This document shows positions 7,429 through 16,935 of a stretch of DNA of 64,000 nt, piece after piece. The notes under the pieces are model-generated. The model saw nothing but the letters and a program-made list of their open reading frames with translations, was not told the DNA's origin and ran no database searches. How positions within the stretch are numbered: position 1 is the stretch's first letter; every line of letters begins with the position of its first letter. The position numbers were made by a program, and so were the translations under genes. The stretch is from NCBI GenBank assembly GCA_902362875.1, contig CABIYF010000002.1, forward strand, positions 1 to 64,000, given 5' to 3'. The DNA is from Eubacteriaceae bacterium. Lineage in GTDB: Bacteria > Bacillota > Clostridia > Lachnospirales > Lachnospiraceae.

Positions 7429-9333
7429 ATGAGCGATAATAAAACTTTAGGAAGAAAGATCATAGAGGCAGCGGGAGGTGCCGAAAATATCAAGTCGATC
7501 ACAAACTGTGCGACAAGATTGAGAATGTATATCAAAGATGCATCAAAATATGATGAAGAAACAATTAAGAAAATTGATGGGGTTATGGGAACATCAATTG
7601 TTGGAGATCAGTATCAGGTTATTGTAGGTCCAAAAGCGATTCATTTATGTAAAGCAATACAGGATGAATATGGAATTGCAGGTGCAGGAAAGAAACAGGA
7701 AAAAGCCAAAGGAAATATTGTGAACAGATTTTTGGAGACAGTGTCCGGCTGTATCGCACCATTAGTTCCAGCATTGGCAGCATCAGGTTTGATCAAGGTA
7801 TTATTAACAATCTGTTCTATGTTGAATTTGCTTCCAGAACAGAGTCAGACATATGCGTTGTTAAGTACAGCCTCAGATGCAGTGTTTTATTTCATGCCAA
7901 TTATTCTTGCATATACGTCTGCCAAACGTTTTCAATGTAATGAAGTGTTGGCAATTGTAATCGCGGGAGTGTTATTACATCCTAATTTTGTAAGTATGGT
8001 AACACAGACACAGGAACAAAATATGGCAATTCATTTCTTAGGACTGCCAGTGACACAGACAAGTTATAATGGAACTGTTGTACCAATTATCTTGACTGTA
8101 TGGGTAATGTCATATATCGAGAAATTTATTGATAAAATACTGCCAGAAGTTGTAGTACATTTATTCAGACCATTACTAATTGTTTTATTTATGACACCAA
8201 TCGCATTGATCGTAACAGGACCTGCGGGAGCAATCTTTGGACAGGGATTAGCCGTTGTATTACAGGGAATTTTTGCAAAAGCAGGATGGGTTGCACTCGC
8301 ATTAACATTACTTGTAACAAGTTTCTTATGTATGACAGGTATGCATCTAGCCTTAATTCCTGTAGCAATGACATCTATTGCAGAAGTTGGATATGATGAA
8401 TTTGTATTAGTTGTATTTTTATGCTTTACATTATCTCAGGGAGCAGCAGCTTTAGCGGTATTATTAAAAACAAAGAATTCTAAATTACGTCAGTTAGCAA
8501 TTCCAGCAGCAATTTCTGGATTATTTGGCGGTACATCAGAACCAGCACTATATGGAATCAGTGTTAAAATGAAAAAACCATTATATGCTACGATTATTGG
8601 ATCAACAGTTGCAGGAATTTATGCAGGAATTGTACATTTAAAGGTTTTCGCATTTGGACTGTTTTCAGTTATAGGAATTCCAGGATATTATAGTGCAAAA
8701 TATTCAAGTAACTTACAGCATGCGATCATTACATCAGCACTTACGATCGGTATTACAATGATTGCCGTATGGATTTTAGGATTTGATGACAGTGTTTATG
8801 ATGACTATGATGAAGAAGCTGTGGAAGATGCAGATACAGCACCAATCGTATTAAACGAAAATGTTGATGATTCAGAAATTGTCAGTGTAACATCAGGAAA
8901 AATTGTAAAGCAGGAAGATATCAAAGACGAAGTATTTTCAACAGGAGTGATAGGAAAAACTGTAGGAATCGTATCAAATGATGGGGTTTGCTATTCTCCC
9001 GTTGATGGTGAAGTAGCATCCGTATTTCAGACAAAACATGCAATGGCATTTAAAAGCAAAGAAGGAACAGAAGTTTTAATGCATGTGGGAATTGATTCTG
9101 TGAATTTAGAAGGAGAAGGATTTAAGGTATTTGTAAAAGAAGGAGATACTGTAAAAAAAGGACAGAAAGTATTAACATACGATAAGACTGTATTTGAAAA
9201 AAATAAAATAGATGAAACAACCATTATGGCAATTTCAAATACACAGGATTATGAAAATATACAAATGTTGGCGAAAGGAGAAGAAACTATAGCAGGAGAT
9301 CCGATTTTCGCAACAGTTGCAAAGGAGAATTAG
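7429..9333 (+). CDS. PTS beta-glucoside-type EIIBCA permease
   Basis: A 634-residue phosphotransferase permease. The N-terminal EIIB domain has the phosphocysteine motif TNCATRLR (about residue 27). The central EIIC domain (about 105-460) has around ten membrane segments and the GGTSEPALYG signature. The C-terminal EIIA domain (about 490-634) has AMAFKSKEGTEVLMHVGIDSV with the phosphohistidine in MHVGI. It imports and phosphorylates a beta-glucoside or similar sugar. The start at 7429 is chosen for AAGGAGA and the EIIB N-terminus; an in-frame ATG at 7399 lies inside the terminator. Expression depends on antitermination at 7344-7416. Confidence 0.93.
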   Translation: MSDNKTLGRKIIEAAGGAENIKSITNCATRLRMYIKDASKYDEETIKKIDGVMGTSIVGDQYQVIVGPKAIHLCKAIQDEYGIAGAGKKQEKAKGNIVNRFLETVSGCIAPLVPALAASGLIKVLLTICSMLNLLPEQSQTYALLSTASDAVFYFMPIILAYTSAKRFQCNEVLAIVIAGVLLHPNFVSMVTQTQEQNMAIHFLGLPVTQTSYNGTVVPIILTVWVMSYIEKFIDKILPEVVVHLFRPLLIVLFMTPIALIVTGPAGAIFGQGLAVVLQGIFAKAGWVALALTLLVTSFLCMTGMHLALIPVAMTSIAEVGYDEFVLVVFLCFTLSQGAAALAVLLKTKNSKLRQLAIPAAISGLFGGTSEPALYGISVKMKKPLYATIIGSTVAGIYAGIVHLKVFAFGLFSVIGIPGYYSAKYSSNLQHAIITSALTIGITMIAVWILGFDDSVYDDYDEEAVEDADTAPIVLNENVDDSEIVSVTSGKIVKQEDIKDEVFSTGVIGKTVGIVSNDGVCYSPVDGEVASVFQTKHAMAFKSKEGTEVLMHVGIDSVNLEGEGFKVFVKEGDTVKKGQKVLTYDKTVFEKNKIDETTIMAISNTQDYENIQMLAKGEETIAGDPIFATVAKEN

Positions 9334-10401
9334 ATGCGGAAATATAAAGAAGAATTGGTCACGAGATTACAAAATGATTCTAAAGTAGCAACAGAAAATG
9401 GTGTGGATTTTATTATAAAACCCATTCCAGAAATGGAAAAGATATCTGGAATGGATCCAAGAATGTTAAAAGCAGCCAAAGAAAAAATTAAAAAGCTGCC
9501 AACAGAATTTTCTGTTGATACATTTCAATTATATGGGGAACGTTACAGACCGGATAAGAAGAATTATGACCTGACAGAAAGTGTAATTAATATAAAGCAG
9601 AAATTAATTCAAGTAAAGGAACATTATATCAATACATTTTTTTATTACCCTGAAAATAAAAAAAATATGCCGATTGTTTTATATCTCCATGGCGGAGCAT
9701 TTATGACAGGTGATCATACGCAGTTTGAAAATCAATGTAAATTTATAGCAGAGAAAGCGCAGGCATGTGTTGTTTTTCCAGAATATCGGTTAGCACCAGA
9801 GAACCCATTTCCGGCAGGAATTGAAGATGCGTCTGAGATTTTAAATTGGATTTATGATCATGTGGATGAATGGAATGGAGATAAAAATAAAATAATAGTT
9901 GCTGGGGATAGTGCAGGTGCCAGCATTGCAAATGCATGTGCATTAATGGATCAGGAACATAAAATTCGTTTGTTGTTTGAGATTTATCCATGTTGTGATA
10001 TTGATAATTCAAATAATTCTGAAACTCCATGGGATAAGAATTATTATGATATTCCAGAAGATGAAGAAAAATATATTATTGGACGAATGAAGAGATTAGA
10101 GAATTCTGGGAAAATGATGAGAGAATTGTATTTGGGAAAAGAAAAACTTGAAAATCCATATGCATCAATTATTTATCAGAAAGATTTATCCGATTTTCCG
10201 CCGATTATTACGGTAGTAGGCGAGTATGACTTTTTAAGATTCAGCACAGATATATTTACGAAAAGATGTGCAGATTATGGAAAATTAAGAAGAACGATTC
10301 GATATCAAGGATGTGATCATGGCTTCTTTGACATGATTGGAGTTATGCCACAGGCAGAAGATGTGATTTTAGAGATGGCGAAAGATATTATGAATTTATA
10401 G
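9334..10401 (+). CDS. Alpha/beta hydrolase, HSL/acetyl-esterase family
   Basis: A 355-residue hydrolase of the hormone-sensitive-lipase group. It has the oxyanion motif LHGGAF (about 115-120), the nucleophile elbow GDSAGAS (about 191-197), a predicted catalytic Asp in VGEYDFLRFS and His in GCDHGFFD. No signal peptide, so cytoplasmic. Its ATG follows the EII stop codon directly, with AAAGGAG inside the EII gene, so it is translationally linked to the permease. The context suggests removal of acyl groups from an imported phosphorylated glycoside; the substrate is unknown. No phospho-beta-glucosidase gene is present in the operon. Confidence 0.85.
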   Translation: MRKYKEELVTRLQNDSKVATENGVDFIIKPIPEMEKISGMDPRMLKAAKEKIKKLPTEFSVDTFQLYGERYRPDKKNYDLTESVINIKQKLIQVKEHYINTFFYYPENKKNMPIVLYLHGGAFMTGDHTQFENQCKFIAEKAQACVVFPEYRLAPENPFPAGIEDASEILNWIYDHVDEWNGDKNKIIVAGDSAGASIANACALMDQEHKIRLLFEIYPCCDIDNSNNSETPWDKNYYDIPEDEEKYIIGRMKRLENSGKMMRELYLGKEKLENPYASIIYQKDLSDFPPIITVVGEYDFLRFSTDIFTKRCADYGKLRRTIRYQGCDHGFFDMIGVMPQAEDVILEMAKDIMNL

Positions 10402-10438
10402 ATCAAAAAATATGAGCTTATTGTAAATCAAACAATTA

Positions 10439-10487
10439 AGAAGAGGCTCCTTTAGTTACAAAATTGTGCTAGAGGGGCTTATTTTTC
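10439..10487 (+). terminator. Probable terminator after PTS operon
   Basis: AAGAGGCTCCTTTAG and CTAGAGGGGCTT form an imperfect stem with a bulge and G-U pairs around a 13-base loop, followed by ATTTTTC. It lies between convergent genes and could serve both. Confidence 0.5.
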
Positions 10488-10532
10488 AATTTAAAGACTG
10501 ATCCATATAACAAAAAAGTATTAATTGCTAAA

Positions 10533-12233
10533 CTACAAATCGCGATAACGATTTATCGCCGCCATAATCTCCTGTTTTCGAGGCATCGCCAGATTACTTT
10601 TCACGTACTTGCTATCCAAGATCGCAGAAAGTCCTTTTGTTTCAATGACTTGCATCAATTCATCTGCAACCGCACCAAGATCTTTCTTTCCATCCATCAA
10701 ATGCAGTTTCGCATACAACAAAGCATAACCAAGAGTGGTTGTCTGTTCAGCATCTGCAATCTGCTCTACATATCTAAGATCAACCGTATCTTTATTAATG
10801 GAAAAAGCATCTTTTCCAAGTGTTTTCATCTTGATCTTTCGTTCTTTCTTTAGATGATTTCCAGCCTTAAAACAACGGTCAAAACAAGGATCAAGATGTT
10901 CATTTTCAGGAAGTGAAACCATAGGGAAGTCTTTCGCAGCTTCTTTTGCAACAGTGGTGATATCTTTTGGCACATATTGATCCATCTGAATGATATGATC
11001 TGCCGGATGAAAATAAGATCCGCAGCTTCCAGCAACAATAATCGAAGAAATACCATATCTTTCATATAATTCACGAACACGTTCAATAAAAGGCGTGATC
11101 GGCTCCTGGTCACGCAGAACCACGCGCTGCATCAATTCATCACGGATCATAAAATTTGTAGCACTTGTATCTTCATCGATCAGGAATAAAGAAGAATCAG
11201 CTTCCATCGCTTCCACTACATTTGCAGCCTGTGAAGTACTTCCACTGGCATCTTCCGTACTAAAAGAAACGGTATCTTTCCCATTTGGAAGATTATTAAT
11301 AAACATAGAAATATCGGTATTCGTAATACTTCTTCCATCTTCTGCACGGATCTTCATAGCAGTTGGATCAGTGATCACAAATTCACGCCCATCTCCTTTG
11401 ATATGATCATAAACACCAAGTTCTAACGCTTTTAATAACGTAGATTTTCCATGATATCCACCACCGACGATCAAGGTAATTCCTTTTGGAATTCCCATAC
11501 CAGTGATCGTTCCATGATGTGGAAGATCAAACGATACGCGGTAAGTATCTGGAGACTGGAATCTGACACAGTTTTTCAAAGGTTTCTGCGAGATGCCGCT
11601 TTCTCTCGGTAAAACAGACCCATCCGCAATAAATGCGACAAGACCCATGGAGTCTAAGTTCTGACGAATCATATGTTGGTCTTCAGATAAATGAATGGCT
11701 TCTTCCAACATTTTTTGATCAATGTTTTTATAGAACAAAGAAGAGGAAACACAATCTGGCAGCAGTCCAAATAACATTTTATCCAGTTCTCTTGCGTTTA
11801 CAGTTCTCCCATTTGCAGGGAATCCAGCTTCAAAATGAACAAAGATATCTCCATTGGAAGGATTGATCGTGCAGGCAGTTCTTTCTAACACTTGTTGTCC
11901 GCATTTACTGATGGAAAATAACCCGCTTTTTCCAGAACCTTTTGCACGAAAAGATATTTTGGACAAAGCATTATAAAACAGACGGGTCAGATGGTCACAA
12001 AGAGCAATACGTTTACATTTTTTATTATAAAATTCGGCAGGGAATCCTGCTTTTTTTCCTTTTATTTTAATGCTTAATTTGGATGGTGAAGCAAAAGGAT
12101 CTCCCTGTACATGATCGATCTGCAAAAAATAATTTCCAAAGTCGTAAATACCAGAAGTTCCTTTATATGCCGGATAGCCTTTCCGGTCGATATTTTTTAA
12201 CATAGATTTTAAATCTGATGATGATTTCATAAA
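10533..12233 (-). CDS. Predicted ABC-class ATPase (COG3044)
   Basis: A 566-residue cytoplasmic ATPase of the COG3044/ABC_ATPase family, whose role is not established. Visible features are the P-loop IVGGGYHGKSTLLKALELG (about residue 260), the family segment ISMFINNLPNGKDTVSFSTEDASGSTSQAANVVEA (signature-like), and the Walker B region SSLFLIDEDTSATNFMIRDE. The start at 12233 has AAAGGAG well spaced upstream; a Met five codons earlier lacks a ribosome site. It is a single gene, divergent from the HAD phosphatase and convergent with the PTS operon. Length is normal for the family. Confidence 0.85.
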   Translation of the reverse strand, partial: FMKSSSDLKSMLKNIDRKGYPAYKGTSGIYDFGNYFLQIDHVQGDPFASPSKLSIKIKGKKAGFPAEFYNKKCKRIALCDHLTRLFYNALSKISFRAKGSGKSGLFSISKCGQQVLERTACTINPSNGDIFVHFEAGFPANGRTVNARELDKMLFGLLPDCVSSSLFYKNIDQKMLEEAIHLSEDQHMIRQNLDSMGLVAFIADGSVLPRESGISQKPLKNCVRFQSPDTYRVSFDLPHHGTITGMGIPKGITLIVGGGYHGKSTLLKALELGVYDHIKGDGREFVITDPTAMKIRAEDGRSITNTDISMFINNLPNGKDTVSFSTEDASGSTSQAANVVEAMEADSSLFLIDEDTSATNFMIRDELMQRVVLRDQEPITPFIERVRELYERYGISSIIVAGSCGSYFHPADHIIQMDQYVPKDITTVAKEAAKDFPMVSLPENEHLDPCFDRCFKAGNHLKKERKIKMKTLGKDAFSINKDTVDLRYVEQIADAEQTTTLGYALLYAKLHLMDGKKDLGAVADELMQVIETKGLSAILDSKYVKSNLAMPRKQEIMAAINRYRDL

Positions 12234-12375
12234 TGATTCTCCTTTCATAAAGCAGGAGATTTGATTCCTGCAAAATAATGATAACAGCCAGATATATTTT
12301 TGTAAACAAGATGAAATATCACAAAATCCGTGGTATCATAAGAAAATGATCAGACAGAAAGGCGGAAATAAAACG

Positions 12376-13062
12376 ATGGATCTTAACAAATTAAAAGCAA
12401 TCAAAGCAGTTGTGTTTGATATGGATGGATTAATGTTTGACAGTGAGCGTTACGTTCAGAAATCCTGGGATATTGCAGGACAACGGCTGGGATATGGTCC
12501 ATTAGGACACAATATTGTAAATACATTAGGAACCAATCTTACGAATCGAAAGAAATATTTTTTAGAACATTACGGAAATGATTTTCCATTTGAAAAATTT
12601 CTGGATACATACAGAGATGCATACTATGAACTTGTGCAGGACGGAGTGCCAGCGAAGAAAGGGCTGCATGAAATCGTAGAAGTATTAAAAGATAAAAATT
12701 TAAAAGCAGGTGTGGCAACATCATCAAGTAGAGAACATGCGATCAGTAATCTTAAGAGAGAAGGAATTATCGATTATTTTGATGCAATTATCACAGGAGA
12801 TATGATCGAACATGGAAAGCCGGAACCAGATATTTATATGGAAGCATGCAGACAGCTAGAAACAGATCCAAAAGATGCAATTGCACTTGAAGATGCGATC
12901 AACGGAATCCGTTCAGCACATGGGGCAGGAATGAACCCAGTGATGATCCCGGATATTGTGCAGGATACAAGCGAAGTGGATAATATTTTATTTGGCAAAT
13001 GTGAGTCATTGCTTGAATTTGCAGAGATTTTGAAAAGCATTAAATTGGACACGGAAGAATAA
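12376..13062 (+). CDS. HAD-superfamily phosphatase (beta-PGM-like)
   Basis: A 228-residue haloacid-dehalogenase-type hydrolase, subfamily IA. Motif I is VVFDMDGLMFDSE (nucleophile Asp near residue 16), motif II is ATSSSRE, motif III GKPEPDIY, and motif IV ALEDAINGI. It is likely to dephosphorylate a small sugar phosphate or nucleotide; substrate cannot be read from sequence. The start at 12376 follows AAAGGCGG; an in-frame ATG at 12346 would add ten residues without a good ribosome site. Confidence 0.88.
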   Translation: MDLNKLKAIKAVVFDMDGLMFDSERYVQKSWDIAGQRLGYGPLGHNIVNTLGTNLTNRKKYFLEHYGNDFPFEKFLDTYRDAYYELVQDGVPAKKGLHEIVEVLKDKNLKAGVATSSSREHAISNLKREGIIDYFDAIITGDMIEHGKPEPDIYMEACRQLETDPKDAIALEDAINGIRSAHGAGMNPVMIPDIVQDTSEVDNILFGKCESLLEFAEILKSIKLDTEE

Positions 13063-13109
13063 AAGAATTAGATTAAATAATAGAAGAAATACCAAGAAAG
13101 GAAACAAAT

Positions 13110-13298
13110 ATGGCTAAAAAAAAGAGTGCAGGATGTGAATACTGCAGCAATTATGTATACGATGAAGATTATGAATATTATGTATGTGATATCAATTTAG
13201 ATGAAGATGAAATGGCAAGATTTATGAGTTACAGTGACTGGGACTGTCCTTATTTCCAGATGGATGATGAGTATGCGATCGTAAGAAAGCAGAATTAA
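13110..13298 (+). CDS. DUF6472-like small acidic Cys protein
   Basis: A 62-residue acidic protein with CEYCSNYVYDEDYEYYVCD and a later C in DWDCPYF. The CxxC...C...C arrangement suggests a metal site. It resembles the DUF6472 family widespread in Clostridia; its function is unknown. GAAAGGA precedes the ATG. It follows the HAD gene by 47 bases and may be cotranscribed. Confidence 0.75.
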   Translation: MAKKKSAGCEYCSNYVYDEDYEYYVCDINLDEDEMARFMSYSDWDCPYFQMDDEYAIVRKQN

Positions 13299-13413
13299 TA
13301 TCAAGATTATAAAATACTATGGATAGTAAATTTTTAAAAAATATGATAAAATTGTATTGGAATAGAAATAATACATAAAACACCGATCATCAAAAGAAAA
13401 GGGGTGTTGTCAT

Positions 13414-14019
13414 ATGAAAAAGAACACGATCATATGCATTTCCAGAGAATACGGAAGCGGTGGAAGAGCAGTAGGAGAACTTTTGTCAGAGAAATTAGGT
13501 ATCCCATTCTACGACAAAGAAATCCTCTCACGTGTCGCCAAAGAAAGCGATATGTCCGAAGAATTTGTAAAGAATCACGAAGAAAGTGCAACCTACAGTC
13601 ACATATTAAATGTACCGATCGGACACAGATTTCCGGGAGTAGAGACAGAAGAGATCATGACACCAGAGAAATTATTTATGATTCAGGCCAATGTTATTCA
13701 TGAACTTGCCGCAGAGAATGATTCCTGTATCTTTGTCGGACGATGTGCAGATGTTGTATTGAAAGACCACGAAAACTGTTACAGTTTCTTTATTCACAGT
13801 CCGATAAAAGATCGTATCAAACGTTTGGAAGAGACAGAAGGTGTTACAGAACGTCAGGCAAAGAAGATGATCAAACAAACCGACTGGGAGAGATCTTCTT
13901 ATCATAACTATTACACAAAACAAAAATGGGGAGATCCGGGCAATTATGATCTGATGATCAATTCTGCAAGAACTGGAATTGAGAAAGCAGCACAGATCAT
14001 TATAGACTACATACAATAA
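13414..14019 (+). CDS. Cytidylate kinase-like protein
   Basis: A 201-residue protein of the cytidylate-kinase-like family (PF13189). The N-terminus ICISREYGSGGRAVGELLSEKLGIPFYDKEIL carries the P-loop-type GSGGRAVG and KLGIPFYD of that family; DRIKRLEETEGVTERQAKKMIKQTD matches its lid region. The natural substrate is not established, and it is distinct from true Cmk. An AAAAGGGG site lies upstream of the ATG. Confidence 0.85.
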   Translation: MKKNTIICISREYGSGGRAVGELLSEKLGIPFYDKEILSRVAKESDMSEEFVKNHEESATYSHILNVPIGHRFPGVETEEIMTPEKLFMIQANVIHELAAENDSCIFVGRCADVVLKDHENCYSFFIHSPIKDRIKRLEETEGVTERQAKKMIKQTDWERSSYHNYYTKQKWGDPGNYDLMINSARTGIEKAAQIIIDYIQ

Positions 14020-14048
14020 TTCAAAGAAAATTTTATAAGATAAAAGGA

Positions 14049-14083
14049 GAAGGTCACAGATAAAGAATTAATCTGTGGCCTTC
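14049..14083. terminator. Bidirectional hairpin between convergent genes
   Basis: GAAGGTCACAGAT pairs with ATCTGTGGCCTTC around a 9-base loop. A-rich DNA on the left and weakly T/A-rich DNA on the right fit a shared terminator for the kinase-like gene and the TetR gene. Confidence 0.6.
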
Positions 14084-14103
14084 TAAAAGGTTAAAAAATG
14101 GTG

Positions 14104-14706
14104 CTATGATACGATATGATTCTGAATGATCAGCCGGATAGACTGATACAGATAAGGTTTCAATTCGTCAATCGATGTTGGCTCACCTGTTAAAATGACG
14201 TTATAACAGGAACCAGCAACCATTTCGATGATCATATAGATCATGATCTCCGGGTGATCAAATTCATGACCGGAATTCTTCAAAAGATCCATATATATAT
14301 CATAAATATTTCTCTGTGCATTATCAATTGGTTCCACTAAAGAGTTCTTAAACATTCCCCAGCTTAGATGCTTAGAGATCAGTTTTAAAAGTGTAGGACT
14401 GTCATTCAATGCGCCAATGACCTGATCAACAATAAAGATCAGTTTATCTTCAAAATTATCAATGGACTGTTTCTGAAGTTCCTGATATGCATGTTTGAAA
14501 ACTTCAGCAGATTTCTTCGCGATCAGTTTATAGCGAATGTCCAGTTTATCCTTAAAGTACAAATAAAAAGTACCCTTGGCAACGCCAGCTTCATTTACGA
14601 TATCGGAGATGGAGGTCTTTTGAAATCCCTTTTCTGTAAACAGCTGATAGGCTGTATTTAAAAGGGCATCTTGTTTCTTTTTTTTATTTATCTCGACCTT
14701 TTTCAT
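14104..14706 (-). CDS. TetR/AcrR-family repressor
   Basis: A 200-residue regulator with an N-terminal TetR helix-turn-helix (about residues 8-55: LLNTAYQLFTEKGFQKTSISDIVNEAGVAKGTFYLYFKDK) and a C-terminal ligand-binding helical domain. It is divergent from an MMPL exporter and probably represses it and itself. The start at 14706 has GAGAGGAG upstream; the longer frame to 14760 runs through its own promoter. Three TGAC-N5-GTCA sites in the divergent region are the likely operators. Confidence 0.9.
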   Translation of the reverse strand: MKKVEINKKKKQDALLNTAYQLFTEKGFQKTSISDIVNEAGVAKGTFYLYFKDKLDIRYKLIAKKSAEVFKHAYQELQKQSIDNFEDKLIFIVDQVIGALNDSPTLLKLISKHLSWGMFKNSLVEPIDNAQRNIYDIYMDLLKNSGHEFDHPEIMIYMIIEMVAGSCYNVILTGEPTSIDELKPYLYQSIRLIIQNHIVS

Positions 14707-14731
14707 GGTGATCTCTCCTCTCATTTTCTCT

Positions 14732-14836
14732 AGTATAACTAAAAAATGACCAAAAGTCAAAATATTTTATAAAATTTATTGACTTTTGGTCATTTTTGGC
14801 GTATAACATATATAGGTTAAAAATGACTATTCGTCA
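14732..14836. promoter_or_regulatory. Divergent promoters with three TetR operator-like palindromes
   Basis: Three TGAC-N5-GTCA palindromes lie at 14747-14759, 14780-14792 and 14824-14836. The first two overlap -35 boxes. Toward the exporter: TTGACT (14779-14784), 17 bases, TATAAC (14802-14807). Toward the repressor, on the minus strand: TTGACT (14760-14755), 17 bases, TATACT (14737-14732). The first and second sites are also mirror images within a longer inverted repeat. The layout supports repression of both transcripts by the adjacent TetR protein. Confidence 0.85.
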
Positions 14837-14852
14837 GAAATGGGAGGATGCT

Positions 14853-16922
14853 ATGATAACATTTGCAAAGAAGTTAGTACATCATCGAAAATTCATCGTC
14901 TTCCTGGCTTTCATTTTACTGATTCCATCAACGATCGGAATCGTGAAGACAAGGATCAATTATGACATCTTAAGTTACCTTCCAGACTCATTAGAGACGG
15001 TGAAGGGGCAGGATATCATGGTAGATCAGTTCGGAGCCGGAGCTTATTCGATGATCATCGTTGAAGATATGAATCTTCATGACGTACAGAAGTTAAAACA
15101 GAAACTAGAGAAAGTCGATCATGTTGACAAGATCATCTGGTATGATGATATCGCTGATCTAAGTGTTCCAAAAGAGATGCTTCCTGAGAAAGTAAGGAAA
15201 GTATTCTTTAATAAGAACGCGACAATGATGATCGCAATGTTTAAAGAAACGACATCATCTGATAATACGATGGAAGCAGTCACACAGATGCGTAAGATTG
15301 TTGGAAAACAGTGTTTTATCAGTGGTATGTCCGGGGTAGTTACAGATATCAAGAACCTGGTTATGCAGGAGATTCCAATCTATGTTACGATCGCAGCAGT
15401 ACTTTCACTGATCGTATTATTTGTGACAATGGAATCCTTTGCGGTTGCCTTTTTATTCCTGTTAAGTATCGGAATGGCGATTCTTTATAACCTTGGAACT
15501 AACATTTTCTTAAGCGACGTGTCTTATCTTACAATGGCACTGACCGCGATCTTGCAGTTAGGAGTTACGATGGATTACTCAATCTTCTTGCTGCACAGTT
15601 ATGAAAGCAATAAAATCAGATTTGAGAATGACAAAGAACGTGCCATGGCACATGCGATTTCCAATACATTTAAGTCTATCACAGGAAGTTCTGTTACAAC
15701 GGTAGCTGGATTCTTCGCATTGTGCTTTATGACATTTGCATTGGGAGCCAACTTAGGTATCGTTATGGCAAAAGGTGTAATTATCGGAGTTATCTGTTGT
15801 GTAACTGTATTGCCATCTTTGATCTTGATGTGTGATAAATTGATCGAGAAGACACACCATCGTTCTTTGATGCCGGATTTAACAAATGCATCACATTTTA
15901 TCACAAAGCATTATAAAGCAACGATCGTAGTATTTTTGATTATGATCTTTCCAGCAATTTATGGTAATAATCATACACAGATTTACTATAATATTGATAA
16001 ATCACTTCCACAGAGCCTTCCAAGTAATGTGGCAAACAAGAAGTTAAGTGATGAATTTGGTATGAGTAACATCCATATGGTCATGATCAAGAATGGCATG
16101 AGCCAGAAGGAATTAAGCAATATGCAGAAAGAGATCGACAAAGTCGATGGAGTTGAATGGTGTCTCGGAATGAACTCCGTGATCGGTTCCAGTATTCCAT
16201 CTGATATGATTCCTTCCTCCATGAAAGAGATGCTGCAAAGTGATGAGTATGAGATGCAGTTTATCTGCTCTAATTACAAATCAGCAACCAAACAGGTTAA
16301 CAAACAGATCGACCAGATCAATCAGATCGTGAAGAAATACAGTCCAGGATCCATGGTGATCGGGGAAGCACCATTGATGAATGACTTAGAGACAGTTACA
16401 AATGTTGACCTTAGAAATGTAAATATTGCTTCAATCGCGGCAATCTTTGTGATCATTCTGATCGTATTTAAATCCATTTCCTTACCAGTGATCTTAGTTG
16501 CCGTGATTGAATTTGCAATTTGTGTTAATATGGCAGTTCCATACTACACTGGTTTGTCATTGCCGTTCGTTGCAAGTATTGTAATCGGAACGATTCAGTT
16601 AGGAGCAACAGTTGACTATGCGATCCTTATGACAAGCCGTTATCAGAAGGAACGCATGAATGGCAAGAAGAAAATGGAAGCGATCCGAATTGCACATGAA
16701 ACGTCCATGCAGTCTATTATTACAAGTGGATTAAGTTTCTTTGCAGCAACGATCGGTATTGCAATCTATTCAAACATTGATATGATCAGTGCGATCTGTA
16801 CATTACTTGCAAGAGGAGCCGTGATCAGTACCATTGCCGTTATTTTTATCTTGCCGGCAATGTTTATGGTATTCGATAAATTAATTTGTAAAACAACCCT
16901 GAAGATGGGGCATTTAGAATAG
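14853..16922 (+). CDS. MMPL/RND-family membrane exporter
   Basis: A 689-residue RND-superfamily protein with two repeats of a transmembrane helix, a large outside domain and a five-to-six-helix bundle (about 12 helices in all). Hallmarks are ILQLGVTMDYSIFLLHSYE (first half) and IGTIQLGATVDYAILMTSRYQ (second half), the paired TMDYS/TVDYA segments expected of MMPL proteins. It probably exports lipids or hydrophobic compounds using the proton gradient. The start at 14853 has GGGAGG and lies downstream of the predicted transcription start; an upstream in-frame ATG at 14796 would precede the -10 box. The next gene follows in 13 bases. Confidence 0.9.
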   Translation: MITFAKKLVHHRKFIVFLAFILLIPSTIGIVKTRINYDILSYLPDSLETVKGQDIMVDQFGAGAYSMIIVEDMNLHDVQKLKQKLEKVDHVDKIIWYDDIADLSVPKEMLPEKVRKVFFNKNATMMIAMFKETTSSDNTMEAVTQMRKIVGKQCFISGMSGVVTDIKNLVMQEIPIYVTIAAVLSLIVLFVTMESFAVAFLFLLSIGMAILYNLGTNIFLSDVSYLTMALTAILQLGVTMDYSIFLLHSYESNKIRFENDKERAMAHAISNTFKSITGSSVTTVAGFFALCFMTFALGANLGIVMAKGVIIGVICCVTVLPSLILMCDKLIEKTHHRSLMPDLTNASHFITKHYKATIVVFLIMIFPAIYGNNHTQIYYNIDKSLPQSLPSNVANKKLSDEFGMSNIHMVMIKNGMSQKELSNMQKEIDKVDGVEWCLGMNSVIGSSIPSDMIPSSMKEMLQSDEYEMQFICSNYKSATKQVNKQIDQINQIVKKYSPGSMVIGEAPLMNDLETVTNVDLRNVNIASIAAIFVIILIVFKSISLPVILVAVIEFAICVNMAVPYYTGLSLPFVASIVIGTIQLGATVDYAILMTSRYQKERMNGKKKMEAIRIAHETSMQSIITSGLSFFAATIGIAIYSNIDMISAICTLLARGAVISTIAVIFILPAMFMVFDKLICKTTLKMGHLE

Positions 16923-16935
16923 GAGAGCGATTGTT

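Noticed and set aside
14706-14760. Longer TetR start at 14760
   Set aside because: The extension covers its own -10 and -35 boxes; the internal start has a good ribosome site.
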